Below, piece after piece: positions 33,365-43,378 of a stretch of 64,000 bases of DNA. The first letter of the stretch is position 1. Each line of letters begins with the position of its first letter. Under the pieces are notes generated by a model that was given only the letters and a program-made list of their open reading frames with translations, ran no database searches and had not been told where the DNA came from. Origin of the DNA: Zymoseptoria tritici IPO323 (taxonomy: Eukaryota; Ascomycota; Dothideomycetes; Mycosphaerellales; Mycosphaerellaceae); assembly GCF_000219625.1 (NCBI RefSeq), contig NC_018206.1, positions 682,001-746,000 of the forward strand, in the 5' to 3' direction. Position numbers and translations under genes: made by a program.

Positions 33365-34381
33365 CTAATCAATCACAATCGTCGCGCAGGGTTCGTTGCC
33401 TTTGTGATCATGATAGAAGCACTTGTGCACGGAGCCGGGGTGGAGATGTTGGAGTTCCCGGCCACGCATGTTCAGCAGTCGGGAGGCGAGATCTGTGACG
33501 AAGTCTGGGCATTGCTGGCTGAACACTTCTTGAATGTCTGCAGAGAGAAGATCCACAGCATACCTGTCGGTGAGGAGGCGCTGCAAGCCACAGCCACGCT
33601 GACAGTTTTGCCAGGCATTCACAATGACCTGGACGCAGTATCGCACGGCGTTGTCGTCCTGGTTGAGAAAGTCTCGGAGAGCGTCCACGACGGCGATCTT
33701 GAAAGCATCATCCAGCAAAAATTGCGCGGCTGTGTAACACTTCACGTGGAAGAGTATGGTAGCCTCCTCCTGACAAAAGTCCTCTTCGCATGGCGCAAAG
33801 TGTCCATCATCCTCGCAGTCGTGTGTTTGAGGCAGCTCGATGTCTTCGATGATAAACTTGCCCTCGTACACCCAGTCCAAGTAGGTCTTGAAGACCAGAG
33901 GAGTGATGGTCGGAATCAGAACGCGTTTTTGCTGGCCTTCGATCCACGCCTCCGAGGCAGCGGCCTTGAAGAACAGAGATTTCCCACAGATGTGATGATT
34001 GTGAACCACGAACACTTCCTCTTCGAGTCCAGCGGCTACTTCTATCGCCTTGCGGTAGATCGTTTTGCTTCTAGAGTGCATGGGTCAGCAATGACGAACT
34101 CATCGAGCGGTCTGTCAGGAGCGGGCTTACCGGACTGGTGCATGTGTTGGTTCGGGTGCCATTGCCAGGGCTCCTTGATTCTGCGCGACATCGAGTGCGT
34201 CTTCTGGAAGATCTTCTCCACGCCCATCCATCACTTCGCCGGGTTCAGGCGCATCTCCAGCCACGGTCCTCATTGGGTCGTTCGTTGATTCAGACGAATT
34301 GGGTGTCCTCTTTAAAGCTTGGGCGCGCAGTTTCGCGATGTTCTTAGCACGAATTGCTCCGAGGCTTTTGGCACGCGCCAT
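33365..34381 (-). CDS. BTB/POZ domain protein, copy 4 of tandem array
   Basis: Proposed exons are 34381-34131 and 34070-33365 (60-nt intron, phase 2), giving 318 residues. The N-terminus (MARAKSLGAIRAKNIAKLRA) is basic, followed by an acidic, Pro-rich linker. The BTB core (IEVAAGLEEEVFVVHNHHICGKSLFFKAA) is clear, then IPTITPLVFKTYLDWVYEG. An acidic, Cys/His-bearing insertion (HDCEDDGHFAPCEEDFC) precedes the helical block CYTAAQFLLDDAFKIAVVDALRD. The GCGLQRLLTDRYAV stretch, CPDFVTDLASRLL and the motif CFYHDHKGNEPC end the protein. The Cys/His-rich insertion and C-terminal motif could bind a metal; that is a hypothesis. Confidence 0.87.
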
Positions 34382-34966
34382 TTTGAGCTAGTGAACGACT
34401 CGTACTGCGCGATCGCGAGGTTGCGCACGACCCCGCTGTCTTTTGGTGGACGTAGTGGTAACGAGAGAATGGTCGAGCTCGATTTTCGTGGTCGGCAGCT
34501 GGAGATGGACCTGCATAGGTCTCGGACATTTTTGGGCTGACACGTGAAGCAGGCGCTAACATTTACTGGCTAGCGCCAAACTACCACGCACCTTCCTTCT
34601 TTGGAAAGATGTCATCTGCGGACCGATCATCCTCGGCTCGTCCTGTGGACTGGGAGTAGGGTATATATTATAGACCGCCGGGCATGCATTGAGCATGTGA
34701 TGGCTTTAGAGCTGGACATGTAGTCATGATGTACTTGCTGTATATGAGAAAAGGACCTCCAATCCGTTCAAGGGCCATGTCTGGATCTTTCTTGCGATCG
34801 TCTCCTGCCGCCGTTACTCTTACTCCTCGTTAGTCTCTCGATACTGTCACTGAGGCGCCAGCAAAGAACCTTGCCAGAAAGGAGATTGAGAAACACAAAG
34901 GAGAAGAATTCAAGTGCTTCGAATTCCGCATTCTGCAAACAACATCAATCAACAAAGCGTAATCTG
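34382..34966. other. Intergenic region between BTB copies 4 and 5
   Basis: About 0.6 kb. A TATATATTATA-like A/T stretch near 34661-34672 lies about 290 bp upstream of the copy-4 start and may be a promoter element. No gene seen. Confidence 0.4.
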
Positions 34967-36183
34967 TCAAATTCGCAAAGCGCCGTACAAAGGCAAAAGA
35001 TCAGAATCGACGTATGCTATCTCCGCAGAGCTTCTAATGTACCCAACTCCTCTGTTCCTCCCGAATGGAAGAACGCCGCGGACGTCGGCAGCTTCAATCT
35101 TCGCCAGATAGCCGTCGAGTACCACTCGCTGAAGTCCACAGCCTCTCTCAGTCTCTGACCAAGCCAGCTCGATGACTTGATCGGCGAACCGTTCCTGATT
35201 CTTGGTATTCATCCACTCTCTCATCCCATCAATGACGACAATATGCAGCGGATCGTCCATGAGATACTTCGCGGCGATGTAGCATCGTTCGAATTCGAGG
35301 AGCCGAGCACGAACCAAGCAGTTCTCGCGCGTGCATTCGACTCCGTGGTCTTTGAAGCATCCCGCTCCCAAGGAGGACTTGACGGCTTGGAGAGAGAACC
35401 TGTCGGTGTAGGTCCAGTCGAGATAGATCCTGAAAGTCTGAGGTAAGATCTCAGGAAGTCGCACGACCCTGTGGCGGCCCTCGACCCACTTTTTGGAACA
35501 GGCAGCCTTGAAGAAGGCCGATTTCCTGCAGATGTAGTTCTCGTGGACTACGAAACGCTGTCCGTCTGGACCGACTAATACGTCAATCGTGTTGGCGTAG
35601 ACGGACTTCCTGTATGACGTTAGCAACAATGAGAGATTGCCTTCATCAAAACTCACTTGACGGGCTGCTCCGGAGGTTGGATCGTGTCTGCGCCATGAAC
35701 TTCGGCTTCTACAGCGTGGAGTTTATCAGGTACGGACGGGATGGCAAGATCGGCTGAAGATTCTTCTGTAACGAGTACTGATCGCTCAGATGGAGCTTCA
35801 TCCGCTGGTCGTTGAAACGCCTGAGTAGCTGTGACAGGCTGCGGGACAGTGACTGCAGTATTGGCTGCTTCACGCAGCGAAGTGCCACCACAATCAAGTC
35901 CCCGGCCCGTGGCGGGACCTCGAAGCGAGGTTGACTCAGTAGTGTCCTCAATCGGGTCCGTCTTCTTCGCCTGTGGTCCGCCTGGATCTGCCCGGAAAGC
36001 TGCATTCAGGGCAGCTAGTTTTCGTGGTTCCAGCTGCTTCTTGTCTGTTACCTTCTCCGGGCTTGCCACGTTCTTCGGAGTTGTCGGCTTCTTCGATGTG
36101 GCGACAGCCTCTTTGCGTGGCGCAGAGCGAAGGACACGGTCAGAGGTTGGTTCCTTGGGCTTCGGAGGCTTGGTGGGCGCCAT
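34967..36183 (-). CDS. BTB/POZ domain protein, copy 5 of tandem array
   Basis: Proposed exons are 36183-35657 and 35609-34967 (47-nt intron, phase 2), giving 389 residues, the longest copy. Exon 1 encodes a disordered Lys/Pro/Thr/Ala-rich N-terminus (MAPTKPPKPKEPTSDRVLRS). Exon 2 starts KSVYANTIDVLVGPDGQRF and carries the clearest BTB signature, VVHENYICRKSAFFKAACSKKW, then LPQTFRIYLDWTYTDRF. A Cys/His-bearing insertion (AGCFKDHGVECTRENC) sits at the same place as in copy 4. The helical block CYIAAKYLMDDPLHIVVIDGM and CGLQRVVLDGYLA follow. The C-terminus differs from copies 1, 2 and 4 and lacks the CxYHDxK motif, so it is truncated or replaced downstream. Confidence 0.87.
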
Positions 36184-36795
36184 ACTTTCAGCCTGCGCAA
36201 GTCGTGTTTCAAATACTGTGATGGAATCGGTAGGCAAGAAAGGGGATACGCAGAGTTCATGCGCAGAAGCTGAGATGATCAAGTCGGACTATGCTTGTGT
36301 AATGGAACGTTTCTCGAGCCTGGAGTTTTGTGTTCTGCGCATGGTGACTGGCGCAAAGTCACTGGCGTTTCACGCTGCTTCACGAGCAATGCCATTCACT
36401 GCAATTTGAGACATTCTTCACACTTGCAAGTCGAACATCTTGGACTGAGACACAGGATGTCTTGAATCTTGCCGTCTTGCACGGCTCTTTTCGTACCTGC
36501 AGCAGGTGAACCTCTGAAAGTGATGCATAAGACCAGTGATGAGCAGAGATGCGAAGCCGGCCAGAGTGGTCTTCAATCACCGGATGGTGCGGCCTTGTAC
36601 TCATTCGGACGGGCCTCAACGGGCGCTAGCTCATGTTCCAATCCATCAATCCAGGATTGATGGATTGTGCTACGAACATGAGCTAGCGTCGTTCCATCAA
36701 ACCGAGAAAGACCTGGAACGGAGGACCGAGCAAGGGAACCGAAGGGATCGAGGGGAGATAAATCCTTCGTATTGTCGAAATCGCACGGTGGCGAC
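36184..36795. other. Intergenic region with hairpin, between BTB copy 5 and DUF3632-like gene
   Basis: About 0.6 kb holding the BTB copy-5 promoter and the 3' end of the next gene, plus the strong inverted repeat listed separately. No further gene seen. Confidence 0.45.
36624..36688. repeat. 65-nt near-perfect inverted repeat (hairpin)
   Basis: Outer arms of 15 bp (36624-36638 and 36674-36688) and inner arms of 13 bp (36640-36652 and 36654-36666) are perfectly complementary. They are separated by a 1-nt versus 7-nt internal bulge and a single-base tip. It lies about 110 bp beyond the stop of the downstream-reading minus gene. It could fold in RNA of either strand. It might be a MITE relic, a 3'-end structure or a recombination scar. 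Confidence 0.85.
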
Positions 36796-37683
36796 TTACC
36801 TTCCCTCGGCCTCCTCGATCTTCTCCATCCTCTCTTCCACCCTTCTCGCAAACTCCATGCACCTTGCATCCTCGTCGATCCCTGCTTCCCGAGCCATCAC
36901 CGCGAACTTCTCCTTCCATCCCGCCCATCGGTCCTTACTCCAGTATTTCGCCTCTGGTCGGCCACCTCCCACGAGCCCAAAACACAACTCGTACAACCTC
37001 TCTCCCGCAATCAGGACCCATGCTGCAGCAGGTGGCAAATAAATCTCCCAATACCTCTCAATTTTTTTGTCCGCCTCGTTCAGTGCATACCCCAGCTCCA
37101 ATCCCGCCTCCATAGCCTCATGCGCATACCTCTCCATATGCGTCTCAAAGTCGGCTCGCACAAGTAGGTTCGCACAAAACATAGTGCAGCTGATTAGTCC
37201 AGAGCCTTGCTCTCGCCATGTCCGATCCGCATCCCGAGGGTCAACTTCCGGATGGACTTCCAGCGGATTGATGTCCAAAGCATGTTCATAGAACATCCAA
37301 CCCCAGCTCGGAGTGTCCTTCCAGAACCTCCCGCCGATATCAGTTGGGTAGCCGGCGGCATTAACGAGGTCGGGCTGCGCTTTGATGGCAATGAAAAGGT
37401 CGGCCAATCGTGGTGCGAACGTCTCATCGACTCGAAGAGAAGCAGATGCAATTTCGGACCAGACGAACTTGCATTCATTGAAGGGCAGCGTCCAGTGGCC
37501 TTGATAGGTGTCTCCAATCATGCAGGCGGACGCCTCAGGGGATCGGGAGCCGTCTATGCAGGCATTGATGGCCTCGGTCACTCGCTGTCTCATGACCTCT
37601 AGGCGAGGATGGGCGGTCTTTGGCGTGACAGGACCAGCGGCACGGGACTGTTCCCAGGTTAGCCAATCCGTCGAGTATGCCAT
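36796..37683 (-). CDS. DUF3632-like fungal protein of unknown function
   Basis: Encodes 295 residues starting MAYSTDWLTWEQS. The sequence looks like fungal DUF3632 proteins: a helical, Trp-rich protein with a central SWGWMFYEHALDINP region and a late YWSKDRWAGWKEKFAVMA segment, the WxxWKxxF pattern near the C-terminus being typical. No enzymatic motif is evident and no function is known for the family. A strong splice donor (GTAAGT) overlaps the stop codon at 36796-36798, so a very short second exon near 36720 (adding about four residues) is possible. A location next to the BTB array may be incidental. Confidence 0.7.
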   Translation of the reverse strand: MAYSTDWLTWEQSRAAGPVTPKTAHPRLEVMRQRVTEAINACIDGSRSPEASACMIGDTYQGHWTLPFNECKFVWSEIASASLRVDETFAPRLADLFIAIKAQPDLVNAAGYPTDIGGRFWKDTPSWGWMFYEHALDINPLEVHPEVDPRDADRTWREQGSGLISCTMFCANLLVRADFETHMERYAHEAMEAGLELGYALNEADKKIERYWEIYLPPAAAWVLIAGERLYELCFGLVGGGRPEAKYWSKDRWAGWKEKFAVMAREAGIDEDARCMEFARRVEERMEKIEEAEGR

Positions 37684-37902
37684 TTGGAGTGATGATGATA
37701 ATGAAAGCAGGAAGAGCTACTCTCGCGGTCACTTGCTGGCTTATAGTAGCCTCTCTTCACCACGGTGGGATCTTTTGTGAGCCAGAAAGGTGGGGTTCAT
37801 TCGTAGGTGTCCGGTCGGTCGCCCGTTCGAGACGCCGCCATGCAGCGAGCGCCGAAGCAGGATCCTTCGATATGCAGTACAGCGGCCTATGACTCCAGCA
37901 AA

Positions 37903-39417
37903 TCAGTCTTCGCAGCACAGCTGTTCTGAAGTGGACACAATCAGACCATCTCGGCTGCGGGAGACGTTGGCGAAGCCCTCTTCAGTGAAGAGCTCTGGAT
38001 GACCACGCATCGCCACCAGATTGAGGTTGTCCTTGTTCCTGCCCCTCCCGCCCGGTGCAAAGACGCTCTCGTGATACATGACGATGTATCCCTCGACGAA
38101 TGCGGGCTCATCCGTGAACCACTTGGGAAGGGAGTGGTAGTCACGTAGAAGTCGAGCCGCGGCAGGCGCGGCGGTCATCCGGAAAACGTATGGATCGAGG
38201 CCATGCTTCTCCGCCAGGGCCGTCGACAACACCGTGCCAGCCTTCACCTGCTCGATAGTGATGGTGCTGGTGGGTGTCAGGGGGTGCTTGTTGCGACCCA
38301 AGCGCTTGGCGTACCCAAAGGCGGCGCTGCGACACTTTGGAGATGCAAAAACCTGTTCGTGTCAGCGTGAATCCTCCATGCCGGCCGCGATTCCAAGAAC
38401 ATACCAGCTGAACCTCGGGTCGAACGATCTCGTCGGCGCGCACGGCTGAGAAAAATCCGTTGTGTTGGTCGCGGAAACGCATGACCAAGGCTTGTTCGTC
38501 GGCATCTGGTACGTCCATCATCTTCTTGGTGACTTGGTCAGAGTCACACTCCTTCAGACCCTTGACCGACTCAAATGGGTATTTCGCCGCGAAGATGACT
38601 TTGTTGTTCTTGCCGACTCTGAAGTACACCTCCTTTGCACCGTGGTCGAAGTACCCGGCCTTGATGGAGCCATACTGCAAGGCGTGTTAGATGATGAACA
38701 CTGGTACCATTGACAGTGCGCACGAACCTTGACGCTCCTCAGAGCGACCGTGTTATCGTCCGCAAACCATACTTTCATCTCCTTCGCCCACCTCTCTTCA
38801 TCTTTGACTTTCAGCGCCGCTTGCATCGCCGCCATTTGCTGGTCAGCGGCCTGTTGCTCTGCGCCATCCTCGTCTGACAGCACGACTTTCTTGACGTTGT
38901 TGGATCGCAGTACTCGTCTCGCTATACTGTGTTGTTTGATGGAGTTGTTTGATGAAGAGATCTGTGATGCGGAAGGAGTTGGAGGGGTTGAATTGTGTTT
39001 GACACCGCAAGTTTAGTGGGATTTGTGCAATCGATGCTTTGACGAAGACGATGAGAGAAGGGGCATTATCGGCGCGGATGCTCACAGGAGGCATGACGTC
39101 GGTGGGAAGTCCAGGAACATTTGACGATGATGCAGCAGACGCATTGTTATGAGTCGACCATCCTGTGGGGTGGCCATAGGCCTTGCGCGCCGCGCTTACC
39201 ATCTCGCACAAGCGCTCGATCTTGCTTGGGAGGAACCTTATCAACGTTGTCTCAATGCTGGCGATTGGCTCAGACTTGGTGAACCACTCCTTGGCGCCTT
39301 GCCGTTGATCTCATCGCTCCGGATCTCGTTGAAGAGGAGGACGACATCGCTGAAGTCAAAGCCGACCTCCTCGATGACCTGCGCGAGGTAGCTGCAAGAG
39401 GCCCCCAGCAGAGACAT
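37903..39417 (-). CDS. Unknown multi-exon gene, possibly frameshifted near its 5' end
   Basis: I do not recognise the protein. The well-supported exons are 38961-38728, 38674-38405 and 38352-37903, all phase 0 with introns of 53 and 52 nt. They read ...DDNTVALRSVK, YGSIKAGYFDHGAKEVYF..., then FASPKCRSAAFGYAKRLG to a Cys-Cys-Glu-Asp end. A further upstream exon, ending at 39086 with a GTGAGC donor, encodes SIETTLIRFLPSKIERL. A Met at 39417 begins MSLLGASCSYLAQVIEEVG in a different frame that would join it only through a one-base shift near 39290, so either the gene is broken or the start is elsewhere. The visible protein is mixed alpha/beta in character with no signal peptide or membrane span. 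Confidence 0.55.
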
Positions 39418-39639
39418 CAACCATCACTGGTCAGACCCCACCCATGTGCTGGAGCGCATGCGCACGAACCTTGACGCTCCTCGGTCGGCATGTGGGTTAC
39501 CGTCGTGGAGAATCGGTTGCTGGGGCGCTGCGGGTCCCATGGTCTCCTCTTCGGCTGTCTGTGGCTCACCAGTATGGTCTTATCCATGATCCGCGTTTGC
39601 CATTTGGCCGTCCTTTGTAAGGCTTGCCTCATCCTCGCA

Positions 39640-39912
39640 CTAAAGTCGCTCCGCGGTCTCTCGAGCTGTGGTTGCAAGAGTCTCATGCTGAACCCTCTCA
39701 TGCTCCGCAGCAGCATCCGCCTCGGAAATCATACGTTGGGTCTCCTTACGCTCAAGCTGAGCAGCAGTGTCAGCTTCAGCACGCTTAGTGCATTCACGCT
39801 CAGCAGCAGCAGTAGCGTCGGGCTCTGCAGCTGCAGCGACATTCACCTTGCGATAATGTTCTCTCGAGCTGCAGCTACGATGTTCCCCGCCGGATGTGCT
39901 CACGTTGCTCAC
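39640..39912 (-). pseudogene. Low-complexity Ala/Glu coiled-coil ORF remnant
   Basis: The minus strand encodes a coiled-coil-like stretch rich in A, E, R and T (AAAERECTKRAEADTAAQLE and following) that stops at 39640. The sequence continues in a neighbouring frame with SARMRQALQRTAKWQTR. No ATG start is convincing. It may be the decayed 5' part of the unknown gene downstream or an unrelated fragment. Confidence 0.3.
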
Positions 39913-40057
39913 GCAGCTCTACACTCTCCAGCTAACGCTGTGCCAAATTTTCGGAGGCGTCCTTGGTACTGCTGGCGGTGGAGGACAGACCGCTCAACGC
40001 AGACTCCGATTCTGTCAAGGTACCATGAATGTTGTCGACCACCGATATCTACTTCTT

Positions 40058-40403
40058 TCAAACGTTGATACCCCATCTCCTCATATACCTTCTTGTCTTC
40101 ATCGTCTTTTGACTCATCTTCTTGACTGATCTTTTTACTTTACGCTCTCCCGACTCGCCATCTCTCAACCCGTCTTCCTCTTCGATCTTCGCAATTTCGA
40201 ACCCAACTTTTTGGAACGTCCTCTCCGTCCGGTCCATGTGGTTGGCCTTCGCCACCTGCGTCTTCATCTCCTTGCGGCCGATCTTCCTGTTGCTCGGAAG
40301 CATCTCGCGCTGGGACATTGCCCGCAGGCTGTGGCAGCTGAGTTTCTCGCTTCGCGGCTCCTTTCGCTTTTTGAATGTTTGCCGCTGCTTCTTGGGCATG
40401 CAA
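40058..40403 (-). CDS. Possible small Lys/Arg-rich protein
   Basis: A minus-strand frame beginning MPKKQRQTFKKRKEPRSEKL near 40399 runs to 40058 and is strongly basic with charged repeats (KKMSQKTMKTRRYMRRWG at its end). Composition resembles a nucleolar or nuclear basic protein, but overlapping frames are also open, and there is no recognisable domain. Low confidence. Confidence 0.25.
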
Positions 40404-41841
40404 GTCGCCTCAAGCGGTAGTGTAGAGTTAGGTAAGATGTCGCAATGTTGCTTCGGGAGGATGGCGATGCTGGTTCGACGATGTAAGTGTGCCGCGACAC
40501 CAGGTTCAGGCGCATCAAGCAACAAACATGTCCCTACCGTCCGTGGTTGCTTGCCTGCCGTAATGGAGGTGACATGTATAAAGATCTTGTGACGAATTCG
40601 CGAATGAATCGGTAAAGCAAGGATTACTGCTCGCCTGTGGACACATTGTTGATGTTCAACCCCATTGCTTCCCAGATCCAACCCTACGCATGGCTGCTGT
40701 TCAGTCTCAGCGTAGTTTGTGCAAATGCCGGTATCTGATTGCGAGGCGTCTACAATACACCGCTTAGATCGAGTCAGCGATGTCGAAATCTGGATATGTA
40801 AGAGGTTGACAGGCTCCCTTATTGAACTGGGTCGGCGGAAGGTTCAAAGCTGATGACAGAATAGACCGAACGCTTGAGGCTATGAGGACGGCAGTAGGTA
40901 GCTTCGTTGTCGATCTGGTCGTTCGCATTCTGGGTGGCAGAAAGTCTGTGGGAGGTAAGTGTAAGTCGGGAACAGATCAGGAAGGAACTGTAAGCTCGAG
41001 GAACGGCGATGTTTGCATAAACGAGGTACGTGCAAGGCGCTTCTCCATGTGAACTGTATATTCGGTATACAGTCTGTAGAATGGAAGTCGAACTTTGGTG
41101 CTGCCCTGGCGATACGAGGCCTCGTACAGCTTGGTCGGGAATCCTAAGTGCGATTGCCCTGCAGCGGTCAGCTCCCAGCAAAGAACACTTGACACGAAAG
41201 CAAGAATTGGGGCCCGCCCATTAAGGTGATAATGATGCTTCCGCGCCAATCAACCAATACCTTGCCGAAGAGGATGTGTAGGATCTTCAACAACAGGCGT
41301 CAATCCCTGTATGCACGACAGAGGCTTCAGAGGGACATCGTATTGCGCCTGCGCCTGCTGGGTGACACTGGAGCCGTAATACTTCAGTTTGGCCTTCAGG
41401 GTGACGTCGTTTGCAGACTTCTTTACGCCATGACCGGATGTCTCTTCCTCGGCAAAGCCAATGGGTACCTCCATGTCTTCGAAGATCTGCTGCGCCGACC
41501 ACTGTGTGTCAGACTAGTAGGAAGATATCATCGCACTCGAAGACTCTCGGTGCTGGTCCAGATCGAGCGGAATGAACCTTTCGATCAACTTGTCATCATG
41601 AATGACTCCCCGTTGTCGCTTTTTCCTCGGTCCATTTCGCACAGCTCGTCAAAAGTCTGCCTCCGGGTAAGGACAGATGAACGCATGCAATGAGGTCAAT
41701 AGGTAAGGCTCGCAACATGAGGGGCTCTCTTGCCGAATAAAGTAAGTCTTCTTGGATGGAGTGGTGATCCTTCAGTTACATTCCGAGTATATCTGACTGT
41801 CTCTTATCTGTTTGCCAGACTTGCTGCATCCACTTCAATAC
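40404..41841. other. Gene-poor stretch with weak ORFs
   Basis: Between the basic ORF and the rhomboid gene I see no recognisable gene. A minus-strand frame at 41474-41250 (MEVPIGFAEEETSGHGVKKS...) has a protein-like composition but no family resemblance and no clear partner exon. Confidence 0.4.
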
Positions 41842-43104
41842 TCATTGCGCTGCCCTGCTAGGCGACTCAAAGCTGTGCATCGTGTATCCACGGTGGGCTG
41901 GAAAACTCTGCCTGAGAGTTTTCATGAAGTCCTCGACAGGATCTGGATCAACAGGGTTGGTTTCAGTTGGCTTCCGAGATCGATCCGTCGCAGTGGGCTG
42001 CTTCCTGACCAGCTTTGGAGTATGGACGGCACATTTTCGACAGCGGCTTCTCATGACTGTGACAAGACGGTGCGACATTCTTCCACTTCCTTTAGCGCTG
42101 AAAATGGGGGAACAGCTCTTGCTGGCTGGCTTGGACTGGAGCTCTGACGATCGGTGGGCCTGCTTGATCCGTGTTCGGCTTGTTGGGGGTTGAAAGACCA
42201 TCGTATAGTAAATCGCTCCAAAGGCTGCTCCACCCAGATGTGTGGCATAGCCGATGTTTGCTGGCACCATATTCCGGCGACCAAGAAAGCCCAGCAGGAT
42301 AGCCAAGGAACCGCAGTTGTGCAGGATATGGAGCCCACCATATACGCAATTTGGCATGGTGATCGCGGTTTGTCCCCCAAAACCCACGCCGACTCGATCC
42401 CACGGACGGCCCATAGCCGCAACAATCATGAATGCAGATACGACACCACTGGCACCATAACAGACGCTGTCCGTAGGTGTTGGACAGGGGATGATCCGCA
42501 GAAAATGTGCATGTTGTATCAGCCCAATGAGACTGGAGAATATGCTAGACCCAACGGTAATGGCTCCAACGTGCCACGCATTCATGCCTGGAATTCGCGC
42601 ACAGGGCCACGCGACCTGATATATTCCAACCAGGCTGCCGATCAGATGCTTTGAGTCGAGGTGAACAAAGCTACTCGTGATCAACCTCCAAACATAGCCC
42701 GATCGCACGGCTTCCCAGTTGACGGCTAGCCGAGCAAGCCACCAGCCCACAGCATCTGCGACCGCAGTCTTGTATGCCAGTTCCATCGCAGATCCTCTTG
42801 CAGGCAAGGCCGGAGGAGCGTTCGAAAGTTGTCTGCCCATGACAGCGCCTGTAGAAAGCGCTGCCTTCATTGTGACGTTTCGGACTGCAGCGCGCGCCAC
42901 CCAGTAGAGAAAGGCGAAGGCGGACAAATTCGAGAGACCGAGAGCCGCGAAGGCACGAAGGGCAGATCCGCGCTGTGGGTTGACGGATCCTTTGCGGCTT
43001 CGCACTGGAGGTTGTATGTCGTCCTGCTTGGGTCCTGAATAGGGCAAAATATTCTTGATCCATCTCCGCAGTTGGTCATGCTGAGCGGCGGTGAGGGCGG
43101 CCAT
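41842..43104 (-). CDS. Rhomboid-family membrane protein (putative intramembrane serine protease)
   Basis: Single-exon gene for 420 residues. Several membrane segments are visible (ALGLSNLSAFAFLYWVARA, WHVGAITVGSSIFSSLIGLI, HILHNCGSLAILLGFLG and others). The rhomboid hallmarks are WRLITSSFVHLDSKHLIGSL, then CYGASGVVSAF with the catalytic Ser in GASG, then GYATHLGGAAFGAIYY with the catalytic His. These two residues form the dyad that cuts substrates within the membrane. The Asn of the usual HLxxNM motif is replaced (HLIGSL), which might alter the oxyanion hole. A basic, disordered C-terminal tail of about 120 residues follows. A long N-terminus without a clear targeting signal leaves the compartment open. 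It diverges from the Myb-like gene next door. Confidence 0.85.
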   Translation of the reverse strand: MAALTAAQHDQLRRWIKNILPYSGPKQDDIQPPVRSRKGSVNPQRGSALRAFAALGLSNLSAFAFLYWVARAAVRNVTMKAALSTGAVMGRQLSNAPPALPARGSAMELAYKTAVADAVGWWLARLAVNWEAVRSGYVWRLITSSFVHLDSKHLIGSLVGIYQVAWPCARIPGMNAWHVGAITVGSSIFSSLIGLIQHAHFLRIIPCPTPTDSVCYGASGVVSAFMIVAAMGRPWDRVGVGFGGQTAITMPNCVYGGLHILHNCGSLAILLGFLGRRNMVPANIGYATHLGGAAFGAIYYTMVFQPPTSRTRIKQAHRSSELQSKPASKSCSPIFSAKGSGRMSHRLVTVMRSRCRKCAVHTPKLVRKQPTATDRSRKPTETNPVDPDPVEDFMKTLRQSFPAHRGYTMHSFESPSRAAQ

Positions 43105-43378
43105 TGCGCTTCAGATGAGCGGCGCAGGTGTAGAGAAGAAGACATGTTGTGCGTCGCCGTCTCGCTTAAATGATGCGTGATTGTTGTGCGAACTAGAGAT
43201 GCAGTTGCAGGGCTGTTGTGATCAAAGGTGGAGAGGTGAAGTGCCCCTTGCATGTTTCGAGGTGGTCCGTGCGAATCTGTCGGACTTCGACATCACATCT
43301 GTCTTCCATCTCGTCTTTCGAGACCATCTGACTGCACAAGATCACAGCGTGCCCAAGCACTCATTCAGGCGTCGAGCT

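Noticed and set aside
43199..43378. Upstream extension of Myb-like copy 1
   Set aside because: It would fill the divergent promoter with the rhomboid gene and has no counterpart in copy 2.
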